From Hoylesella loescheii (lineage in GTDB: Bacteria; Bacteroidota; Bacteroidia; Bacteroidales; Bacteroidaceae): a DNA stretch of 35,573 nucleotides. Where the stretch lies: assembly GCA_021531755.1 (NCBI GenBank), contig JADYUK010000025.1, forward strand, positions 1 through 35,573, read 5' to 3'. The position numbers were made by a program, and so were the translations under genes. Positions 1 through 7,307 of the stretch are shown in pieces (within the stretch, counting starts at the first letter, position 1; each line of letters opens with the position of its first letter). A model generated the notes under the pieces. The model searched no databases. It was not told the DNA's origin and saw nothing but the letters and a program-made list of their open reading frames with translations.

Positions 1-36
1 CCCTCTCTCCCCCCTCCCCCTCAAACCATATAGACA

Positions 37-1101
37 ATGACACGACAAGAAACCTCCGCTATGCGCGGCATCGCTATCCTCGCCATCATGCTCCATAACT
101 ACACCCACTGGTTAGGACCTATGGTAAAGGAGAACGAATACACATTCGACCATAACAATGTCCGCCGGCTTCTTGCCGAACTGGCGTCACCCTCCGTTGA
201 GCTTCTGCCCCATATCCTCTCCTTCTTCGGCCATTATGGAGTCCCGGTATTTGTGGCCCTGAGTGCCTATGGCCTTTACAGGAAGTATGAGGCAGGAGGA
301 GCAGAGAGCAGGGCGGTATCGTTTGTCGCCAGCCACTGGCGCAAGCTCTTCTTGATGATGGCAACTGGATATACCGCCTTTGTCCTTGTCGACTATATGA
401 CTCCAGGACATTATCATTACCGTTTCTGGAATGTTGTGGGGCAGATACTCATGGTCTCCAACCTGTATACCGATCCTGACCATGCCATATGGCCAGGGCC
501 ATACTGGTATTTCGGACTCATGCTCCAGCTGTATGTCTTCTACCGCCTTGTCATGCATAAGGGCAAGATGTCTCTGCGCACTCTCCTCCCTGAAAGGTTG
601 TGGACGGCCCTGATGCTCCTCGTAGCCGTGGCGACCCTGTTGCTGCAGCTCGCGTTCGACCCTATGGGCGATGCCCTCAACTGGTACCGTTACAATATGT
701 TCGGCGCATTGCCCGTCTTTATCATTGCCATGCTCTCAGCGCCATGGGCAGACTCTCTGCGTGGCAGGAGCAAGTGGGAATATGGTATTGCCGCTCTTGC
801 AGCCTCGGCTCTTGTCTTCTTAGGCAGCCTGACCTTCACGATGTGGATTATTGTCCCGTTCCTTGTGTGCATAGCCACTTATTGTCTTGTAAAGTCCCTG
901 CCCCTATGGCTGTTGAGGGTCTTTGACTGGGTGGGAGGCATCTCAGCCGCTATCTTTGTCTGTCATCCCATCACACGCAAGGTGCTTATACCTATATCGC
1001 GCCATGATGACCTCTATGCCGGTCTCCTGCTATATATCCTGGCGACAATATTCCTCGCGATACTTTTCAGCCATATGCTCTCATCCCTCATGAAGCGTTG
1101 A
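37..1101 (+). CDS. membrane acyltransferase, acyltransferase-3 (OafA-like) family
   Basis: A 354-residue, very hydrophobic protein. The N-terminus carries the family hallmark (RGIAILAIMLHNYTHW, about residues 10-25), in which an Arg and a His lie in and beside the first membrane segment; roughly ten membrane segments follow to the C-terminus. Family members move acyl groups (often acetyl) from the cytoplasm onto exported sugars, lipids or cell-wall glycans in the inner membrane. The substrate cannot be read from sequence. The ATG at 37 is the first good start and the family motif begins close behind it. A second member of the family starts 54 bp downstream, so the pair is probably co-transcribed, and prenyltransferase and phosphatase genes follow. 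Upstream context lies outside the window. The family call is firm; the role is inferred. Confidence 0.85.
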   Translation: MTRQETSAMRGIAILAIMLHNYTHWLGPMVKENEYTFDHNNVRRLLAELASPSVELLPHILSFFGHYGVPVFVALSAYGLYRKYEAGGAESRAVSFVASHWRKLFLMMATGYTAFVLVDYMTPGHYHYRFWNVVGQILMVSNLYTDPDHAIWPGPYWYFGLMLQLYVFYRLVMHKGKMSLRTLLPERLWTALMLLVAVATLLLQLAFDPMGDALNWYRYNMFGALPVFIIAMLSAPWADSLRGRSKWEYGIAALAASALVFLGSLTFTMWIIVPFLVCIATYCLVKSLPLWLLRVFDWVGGISAAIFVCHPITRKVLIPISRHDDLYAGLLLYILATIFLAILFSHMLSSLMKR

Positions 1102-1155
1102 TGCTGGGGGCGCTCTTCGTTATCCTCCTCTTTCGCGTTTCCATTCCATACCCTC

Positions 1156-2184
1156 ATGCCTATGAAACCCTTCCCCCTTAATGATATAAGCCGCTATCGT
1201 GGCGAGCTGATGGGCTTGGCGATGGTGCTCATCATACTTTTCCATGTATCCCTGCCCCGCCATGATCCGTTTTATGGTCTTGTGCGCATGGGCAATATAG
1301 GAGTAGACATATTCCTCTTCCTCTCAGGCATAGGATTGTGGTTCTCATGGGAGGGTATGTCCAACAAGCCGGGCTCATTCTCCAGACGCTGGCTTGACTT
1401 CTATGCCAGGCGCCTCCGTCGTGTCTACCCGGCGTGGCTTGTCGTGGCGACGCTCTTCTATCTTCCACGTTTTCTGGAACGGTCATCCCGCAGTCTTTCC
1501 TCTTACATTGACCTTGCCGGCGATATCCTCGTCAACTGGGATTTCTGGCTGCATGACGAGCTGACATTCTGGTATATCCCCGCCACTATGATGCTTTATG
1601 TCTTTGCACCCCCTTATATGGAGGCAGTCCGCCGTCATCCCATCATGCGCTGGCTTGTAGTCCTGCCCCTTATGTGGTGTGTCATAGTCCAGTATATCAC
1701 ACCCATCCATACAGCTGTCGGCCATATAGAGATATTCTGGAGCCGTGTCCCGATATTCTTCCTTGGCATAAACATAGCAGAGAGCATACGCCGCCGTGAG
1801 CTGGCCGATGGCACCATTGTCTGGCTTGCCGCCGTGGTGCTTGCCGTCAGTCTCCCATCGTGTGTGTGGCTCGAGCAGATGCGCCATGGACGTTTCCCCC
1901 TCTTCCTTGAGCGCATGTTGTATATACCCTTTGCTGTCAGTCTCCTGATTCTCCTCACGCGTATGCTGCCTCATTCTGGCAGATGGATTCGCTCAACGTT
2001 GGCATGGATAGGAGGGATATCCCTTGAGACATACCTCATACATGCCGAATTTGTGTTGAAGCCGTTGCGGCAGTATCATCTCGGATATTGGCCAACAGCG
2101 TTGTTGACAGCCCTCATATCCTTTCTGCTTGCCTGGATGCTCCACAAGGCGATACAGCGCATAATGTCAGCCGTGCGTGCCTGA
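1156..2184 (+). CDS. membrane acyltransferase, acyltransferase-3 family, second copy
   Basis: A 342-residue multi-pass protein of the same family as its upstream neighbour but clearly divergent from it. Family features are the first segment RGELMGLAMVLIILFHVSLP (about residues 15-34, with the expected Arg and His) and the following GVDIFLFLSGIGLWFSW region, which matches the 'VDxFFxLSGF' signature. A basic loop (RRLRRVYPAW, about 86-95) also matches the family. Expected role: transfer of an acyl group to a cell-surface carbohydrate in the inner membrane. Two adjacent non-identical copies suggest two different acceptor positions or substrates rather than a recent duplication. The gene ends 83 bp before the UbiA-family gene. 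Confidence 0.85.
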   Translation: MPMKPFPLNDISRYRGELMGLAMVLIILFHVSLPRHDPFYGLVRMGNIGVDIFLFLSGIGLWFSWEGMSNKPGSFSRRWLDFYARRLRRVYPAWLVVATLFYLPRFLERSSRSLSSYIDLAGDILVNWDFWLHDELTFWYIPATMMLYVFAPPYMEAVRRHPIMRWLVVLPLMWCVIVQYITPIHTAVGHIEIFWSRVPIFFLGINIAESIRRRELADGTIVWLAAVVLAVSLPSCVWLEQMRHGRFPLFLERMLYIPFAVSLLILLTRMLPHSGRWIRSTLAWIGGISLETYLIHAEFVLKPLRQYHLGYWPTALLTALISFLLAWMLHKAIQRIMSAVRA

Positions 2185-2267
2185 TGAGGACATGACGCCA
2201 CCTTGCGCCGTGTCCCTCCTCTTCACTCCATCACACCCTCACACCCTCAAACACCAGAATATATATC

Positions 2268-3149
2268 ATGATAAAGCATCTCACACGTCTCACACGCCCT
2301 TATCAGTGGGTAAAGAATCTTTTCGTGCTCCTCCCCGTCTTCTTCGGTGGAGCTATCACCGACAGCCTCTCGCTATGGCATGCCGCTATAGCGTTCATGG
2401 CATACAGTCTCACAGCCTCGGCGATATACTGCTACAATGATATTGTTGATGTCGAGGACGACCGCCGCCATGCCGTCAAATGCCACCGCCCCATAGCGTC
2501 GGGTGCAGTAAGCATAAAGGCGGGGTATCTGCTTATGGTTCTTCTGCTCCTGTTATCTGCTGTGACAATCTCGCTGCTTGGCGACAATTGGATGCCGCTA
2601 GCCGCTGTCATGGCCGTATATCTCGTGATGGATATAGCCTACTGCCATATCCTCAAGCGTTTCGCCATCATTGACATTGTCATCCTCTCCTTTGGCTTTG
2701 TGCTCCGTATTCTTGCCGGCAGCGTCTCGACCGGAATCACGGCCTCGCATTGGCTCGTGCTCATGACATTCCTCCTGACGATGCTCTTAGGCTTCGCCAA
2801 GAGGCGTGACGATGTCAACCGCTTCATGAAGACAGGGATGCCGCCACGTCACAACACCAAGCGCTATAACCTCACATTCATAAACCAGGCCATCACCGTG
2901 ACATCATCCGTCACGGTTGTCTGCTATATCATGTACACACTCTCTCCTGAGGTGACGGCACGTTCTGGATGCCAATATCTATACCTGACGACTATTCTTG
3001 TTATCCTCGGCCTGTTGAGGTATATGCAGCTGACATCTGTCGACGAGAAGGGGGGCGACCCAGCACGCCTCCTCCTTTCCGACCATTTCCTCCAGGCGGT
3101 CATAGCCTTATGGATTCTCTCGTACTACGTTGTGCTATATGTCTTGTGA
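2268..3149 (+). CDS. UbiA-family prenyltransferase, decaprenyl-phosphate phosphoribosyltransferase-like
   Basis: A 293-residue integral membrane protein. The first aspartate-rich motif is YNDIVDVEDDRRH (N57, D58, D61, D65), followed by HRPIASG; the second conserved loop is AKRRDDVNR (about 178-186). This form of the motifs, with the opening TRPYQWVKNLFVLLPVFF, resembles the subgroup annotated as decaprenyl-phosphate phosphoribosyltransferase, which joins PRPP to a polyprenyl phosphate, rather than quinone- or heme-pathway UbiA enzymes. That subgroup assignment is from memory of the family. A HAD phosphatase gene follows 119 bp later; removing the 5-phosphate from polyprenyl-phosphoryl phosphoribose would be the logical next step. 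The ATG at 2268 puts the conserved Trp/Lys segment at residues 14-16, the usual place. Confidence 0.8.
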   Translation: MIKHLTRLTRPYQWVKNLFVLLPVFFGGAITDSLSLWHAAIAFMAYSLTASAIYCYNDIVDVEDDRRHAVKCHRPIASGAVSIKAGYLLMVLLLLLSAVTISLLGDNWMPLAAVMAVYLVMDIAYCHILKRFAIIDIVILSFGFVLRILAGSVSTGITASHWLVLMTFLLTMLLGFAKRRDDVNRFMKTGMPPRHNTKRYNLTFINQAITVTSSVTVVCYIMYTLSPEVTARSGCQYLYLTTILVILGLLRYMQLTSVDEKGGDPARLLLSDHFLQAVIALWILSYYVVLYVL

Positions 3150-3227
3150 TGGATGTATCAAGGAATTTTTTGAGGGCATACAGCTGCCATCCGCTTGGCA
3201 TCTTACCCATCCCTCCCCGGCATGGCG

Positions 3228-3245
3228 GGCTGTAATCTTACAGCC
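3228..3245. repeat. small perfect hairpin before the HAD gene
   Basis: An 8-bp perfect stem (GGCTGTAA / TTACAGCC) with a 2-nt spacer lies 23 nt before the HAD start codon. It has no T tract, so it may be an mRNA processing or stability element inside the operon rather than a terminator, or simply chance. Confidence 0.35.
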
Positions 3246-3268
3246 ATACCCCCTATTATTATATCAGC

Positions 3269-3862
3269 ATGAAAGAAAGAATCATCATATCAGACTTTGA
3301 CGGGACTCTCACACGCTGTGACACACTCCTCGGGATTATCTCCTTCAATGTAGGGCGCATGGGGCTTCTCATGCGTCTTCTCTCCCTCAGTCCCTGGCTT
3401 ATACTCATGAGGCTCGGCTTTTATTCTAACCAGCGCGCGAAGGAGAGGCTCCTCGGCAGCGTCTTCCGTGGCGTATCACATGACTCTTTCGCTGAGATGG
3501 CGCGGCGTTTCGCCAGCTCATGCCGTGAGCACATCATGCGCGGGGAACTCCTCGCCGAGCTTCAGCGCGCTGCTGACAGTGGTACCGAGGTGATAGTCAT
3601 CACCGCCAGTCCCACAATATGGGTCAAGCCATTTGTCCCCGACTTCACCGTTGTCGGCACGGAGATGGAATTTGACAGCACTGGCTTCACGGGCCGCTTC
3701 GCCTCGCCAAACTGCTATGGGGCGGAGAAAGTCAGGCGCCTCCTCGGTTATAAGCCCGATATAGCCACGCGGCGTCAGGAATTCCACATAACAGCCTATG
3801 GAGACTCAAGGGGCGACAAGGAGATGCTTGAGTATGCCGATGAGCCACATATCATCAGGTGA
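3269..3862 (+). CDS. HAD-IB family phosphatase (SerB-like)
   Basis: A 197-residue soluble protein with all four HAD motifs. Motif I is SDFDGTLT (nucleophile D9, acid/base D11), motif II is ITASPT (S114), the motif III Lys is probably K154, and motif IV is GDSRGDKEML (D179, D183). The helical cap between motifs I and II matches subclass IB, as in phosphoserine phosphatase. Because it follows the phosphoribosyl-transferase-like UbiA gene, the likely substrate is polyprenyl-phosphoryl-phosphoribose or a related lipid-linked sugar phosphate. In several bacteria UbiA and HAD domains are fused, which supports a functional link; here they are separate genes. True phosphoserine phosphatase is the alternative but less likely given the context. 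The ATG at 3269 leaves the motif I Asp at residue 9, typical of the family. Confidence 0.8.
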   Translation: MKERIIISDFDGTLTRCDTLLGIISFNVGRMGLLMRLLSLSPWLILMRLGFYSNQRAKERLLGSVFRGVSHDSFAEMARRFASSCREHIMRGELLAELQRAADSGTEVIVITASPTIWVKPFVPDFTVVGTEMEFDSTGFTGRFASPNCYGAEKVRRLLGYKPDIATRRQEFHITAYGDSRGDKEMLEYADEPHIIR

Positions 3863-3984
3863 TTACCCTCTTCCCTCCTCTCCCCCGTTGTTTATAGCCC
3901 CCTGTATCATTATTGCTCCACGTTCCATAAGACATCCATTATTCAAGACTACCCCGACTGCGCTTCATCCCCTTTGTATGCATT

Positions 3985-6111
3985 ATGAGACACGTCATGT
4001 CGATTCTCCTGGTACTAATCTCCTTACAGACGGCAGGCCAGACCACATTGTCTGCTGATTCATGGCAGGATATATTCTCTCTGCTTACAGATGCAGCCGA
4101 TATTGGCGAGGAGGAGATTGATGATGCCTACGAGACGCTGACAACGCTCGCCAAGGACAGGCGTAACATCAATGATGCCACTATTGACGAGCTCAGGCAG
4201 GTGCCTTTCCTTACAGAGCCAATGGCTCTCTCCATTCTCAACTATAGAGCCTTGTATGGTCCGCTGAAAACTATGGCCGAGGTGCAGTTGATGCCTGCCA
4301 TAGACGTAGCGAGACGCCGCATCCTCAATGCTGTCTTCTATGCCGCTCCGCCAGCAGTCTTGCGGTCTTACTGGGCAGAGCGTTTCCTTACAAACGCTTT
4401 TGACAGTATAGCGGCTGACTCAGTGAGACAAAACGCCCCGCTCAGTTATCATGTCGAGGAGAAGCAACGGCATAAGGTCCTGCTCACCATGAGTGTTCCG
4501 CTTTATGAGCGTGAGGGATACAGGGATGACAGCTATCTGGGGAGCCCTTACAGCCATACACTAAGATACAAGTTCAACGGGCGCAAGCTCGATGCCGCCC
4601 TCACTGCCGCACAGGATGCGGGAGAGCCTTTCTTCGCCGGAAAGAACGCCAAGGGATGGGACTTCTATACTGGGTTTGTGCGACTGAGGAATATCGGGTG
4701 TCTGAGGAATGCCGTCGCCGGACATTACCAGTTGTCAATGGGCATGGGGCTTATACTTAACAACACATACCGTTTGTCACGCTCATCAATGCTTCTGGCA
4801 GTCCCACAGGTGTCAACGTTATTGCGCGGCCATGCCTCGCGTCAGGAATCAAACTATCTGCAGGGAGCGGCGGCTACACTTGCTTTCCGTATGGGAAGTG
4901 GAGAGATGACGCTGACCCCGTTCTTCTCTTGCCGCCCCATAGACGGCCGTTTCTATGAGGAGCAGAAATCGACGGTGCTCGCGTCGATAAGCACGACAGG
5001 ATACCACCGCACGGAGACGGAGATGGAGCGTCGCGCCGTGGCTCTCCAGTATGCGGGAGGCCTGTCGTTAGGCTACAGCCAGCTGCCCTTCCGTGTGGCG
5101 CTTAATGTCATTCATGTCAGGCTCGACCATAAGCTCTCTCCCGAGACAAACTATCCTTACCGCCGGTATTATCCCTCGGGCAAGGATTTCCCAGCCGCCT
5201 CACTCTCCTATGCATACATACACCCGAGATTTCAGGCTGGAGGCGAGACGGCCATAACAGAACGCTCACGGCCGATAGCAGGAGACCCGCATGGCATAGC
5301 AGTGTCAACATCGAATTATGTGCGATGGAAGTTTGCCCCGCTATGGTCTGTTGTGGCTCTCCATCGTTTCTACGACTACCGTTTCCAGAGCCTCCTCGGG
5401 AAGTCGTTCGGCGATATGAGCACCTCGGCCAACGAGAGCGGGTTCTATCTTGGTGTCGTGACGAGCAGTATAAGCCGGATAGTCCTCTCGGCCTATATTG
5501 ACTGTGCCTACCATCCATGGGAACGCTACGGATTCTCATCTCCATCACGCTCATGGGACACTTATGTGCAGGGGGTGTACACCAGGGGCGATGCCACTGT
5601 CTCTATGCGTTACAGATACACGGAGAAAGCTATTGCGGCAGATGGCTCACCACTGCCATCATTCATTGGTGGCGGTGATGGTGACTCGCGTCATGCGGCA
5701 CGCATGATATTCAAGTTGTCCCGTAGTAGATGGACATCGCAGACACAGATTCATGCCGCGTGTGTCCCCTCATCGTCTGACTGGGGCGTGGCCGTGTCAC
5801 AAGGTGCCGGCTATAAGACAGGGAGCTGGTCTTTATGGGCATCCCTCTCATACGCCTACACTACAGACTACGCAGCGCGCCTGTACATCAACGACAAGGC
5901 ACAGTTATACACCTCGATGTTCAATATGATGTATGGCCATTCTCTGAGGGGGAATGTAATAGCTGAGGCAAAGTTGAGCAGCCATCTGGATGTGTCCCTC
6001 CGCTATGCCGTCTTGCGTTACTTTGACCGTGATACCATCTCCTCCGGCCTGCAGGCCATACACTCCCCGACACAGAACGACATTGTCGTACAGGCGAGAA
6101 TCGCTTTCTGA
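3985..6111 (+). CDS. exported helix-hairpin-helix protein with probable outer-membrane beta-barrel
   Basis: A 708-residue protein. Residues 1-18 are a signal peptide (MRHVMSILLVLISLQTAG). Residues about 61-115 form a ComEA-like helix-hairpin-helix region (NINDATIDELRQVPFL, then a second copy around 86-113 with YGPLKTMAEVQLMP). The remaining ~590 residues are rich in alternating aromatic/polar strands (for example GYSQLPFRVALNVIHV, VSMRYRYTEK) and the chain ends in IAF, as expected for a beta-barrel with a terminal Phe. Proteins with this architecture occur in many Bacteroidetes but I know no established function; DNA binding or uptake is only an analogy from ComEA. It follows the HAD gene after 122 bp on the same strand. 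An alternative start at 3997 would shorten the signal peptide only slightly. Confidence 0.75.
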   Translation: MRHVMSILLVLISLQTAGQTTLSADSWQDIFSLLTDAADIGEEEIDDAYETLTTLAKDRRNINDATIDELRQVPFLTEPMALSILNYRALYGPLKTMAEVQLMPAIDVARRRILNAVFYAAPPAVLRSYWAERFLTNAFDSIAADSVRQNAPLSYHVEEKQRHKVLLTMSVPLYEREGYRDDSYLGSPYSHTLRYKFNGRKLDAALTAAQDAGEPFFAGKNAKGWDFYTGFVRLRNIGCLRNAVAGHYQLSMGMGLILNNTYRLSRSSMLLAVPQVSTLLRGHASRQESNYLQGAAATLAFRMGSGEMTLTPFFSCRPIDGRFYEEQKSTVLASISTTGYHRTETEMERRAVALQYAGGLSLGYSQLPFRVALNVIHVRLDHKLSPETNYPYRRYYPSGKDFPAASLSYAYIHPRFQAGGETAITERSRPIAGDPHGIAVSTSNYVRWKFAPLWSVVALHRFYDYRFQSLLGKSFGDMSTSANESGFYLGVVTSSISRIVLSAYIDCAYHPWERYGFSSPSRSWDTYVQGVYTRGDATVSMRYRYTEKAIAADGSPLPSFIGGGDGDSRHAARMIFKLSRSRWTSQTQIHAACVPSSSDWGVAVSQGAGYKTGSWSLWASLSYAYTTDYAARLYINDKAQLYTSMFNMMYGHSLRGNVIAEAKLSSHLDVSLRYAVLRYFDRDTISSGLQAIHSPTQNDIVVQARIAF

Positions 6112-6203
6112 ATGCCTGCATCAATGTCCCGCACCGGATGATAACTGGTGATGCCCATACGGCTCATGATAAAGGCGGACCTTCTCCCCAGCTTGATGTG
6201 TGA

Positions 6204-6232
6204 TTTACCGTGAATGAGGGGAGGACGGTAAA
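6204..6232. repeat. inverted repeat in the 6112-6320 gap
   Basis: An 8-bp stem (TTTACCGT / ACGGTAAA) surrounds a purine-rich loop. It lies between the barrel protein and the hydrolase, without a T tail, and is either a weak structural element or chance. The rest of the gap shows no TAnnTTTG promoter. Confidence 0.3.
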
Positions 6233-6320
6233 GTGAGGGGAGAGCGTCTTCATGCATCACATATCACATCCAGACAGAAATCAATCGAATGAAATAAGTA
6301 AAGAAATACACTCCAGCATT

Positions 6321-7307
6321 ATGCAGAATGAATATATAAAGACATGGCCCGATATCATGAAGGGCAAGAAGATATTGTACGTCCATGGATTCGCATCGAG
6401 CGGCCAGTCAGGCACCGTGACCCTCCTCCGCACGTTGCTTCCCTCTGCCACAGTCATCGCTCCCGATATTCCCATCCATCCTGCTGAGGCCATGGATATG
6501 CTACACAGTGTCTGCAATGATGAGCACCCCGACCTTATAATAGGGACATCCATGGGCGGCATGATGGCCGAGATGCTCTATGGATACGACCGCATAACGG
6601 TCAATCCGGCTTTCCAGATGGGAGACACGATGGCGAGCCACGGCATGGTGGGCAAGCTGACGTTCCAGAACCCGAGGCGCGACGGCGTGCAGGAGATGGT
6701 CATAACAAAGGCTATCGTGAAGGAATACCGACAGCTGACGGAGCAATGTTTCTCACAGGCTGCGGATGATGCCGGCCGTGTGTACGGCCTTTTCGGCGAC
6801 AATGACGATGTCGTGCATACCCTCGATATTTTCCGTGAGCATTATCCTGATGCCATCTCGTTCCACGGCGGGCACCGTCTTGTGGACAATGTTGTGCGCT
6901 CGGCCCTCATCCCTGTTGTCCGCTGGATTGACGACCGCCAGGACGCTCGCCAGCGGGAGATAGTGTATATCGACTATGACGCCCTCCACGACAGCCATGG
7001 ACAGGCGACACCCTCAATGCGCAAAGCCATCTATGCCCTTCTCGACACATACGACATACGCTTTGTAGCGAAGGCTCCGGCGTACGATGTGGCATACTAT
7101 AAGGATGTGCTTGGATGGCTCAGCGAGTATGTCAATGTGCCCGCTTACGGACACACCATATTCACCAATACCCCAGAGACGCTCTACGGAGACTTCTATA
7201 TCTCACCCACACCTCCCGCCTCGTCTATGGCCACGGCTATAGAATACGGTTCTGAGCAGTTCAAGACATGGGAGGAAGTCATAACATTTTTCTCCAGACT
7301 GGGATGA
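6321..7307 (+). CDS. YqiA-like alpha/beta hydrolase fused to a degenerate 5'-nucleotidase-like (HAD) domain
   Basis: A 328-residue protein from this start. The N-terminal two thirds resemble the YqiA/UPF0227 esterase family: KILYVHGFASSGQSGT oxyanion region, nucleophile elbow GTSMGG (S77), VNPAFQ, GDNDDVV supplying the acidic residue (about D160) and GGHRL (H185). The last ~110 residues resemble the cytosolic 5'(3')-deoxyribonucleotidase group of HAD proteins: YIDYDALHDS (218-220 in place of DMDG) and GDFYISP followed by IEYGSEQFKTWEEV near the end. In the nucleotidases the GDF segment continues with an Asp pair; here it is Ser-Pro, so the second domain is probably not a phosphatase. The stop overlaps the next start (ATGA), implying translational coupling to the Dna2-like gene. 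Starts at 6252 or 6357 are also possible; 6321 was chosen because a short lead-in before KGKKILYVHG seems common in relatives. Confidence 0.75.
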   Translation: MQNEYIKTWPDIMKGKKILYVHGFASSGQSGTVTLLRTLLPSATVIAPDIPIHPAEAMDMLHSVCNDEHPDLIIGTSMGGMMAEMLYGYDRITVNPAFQMGDTMASHGMVGKLTFQNPRRDGVQEMVITKAIVKEYRQLTEQCFSQAADDAGRVYGLFGDNDDVVHTLDIFREHYPDAISFHGGHRLVDNVVRSALIPVVRWIDDRQDARQREIVYIDYDALHDSHGQATPSMRKAIYALLDTYDIRFVAKAPAYDVAYYKDVLGWLSEYVNVPAYGHTIFTNTPETLYGDFYISPTPPASSMATAIEYGSEQFKTWEEVITFFSRLG

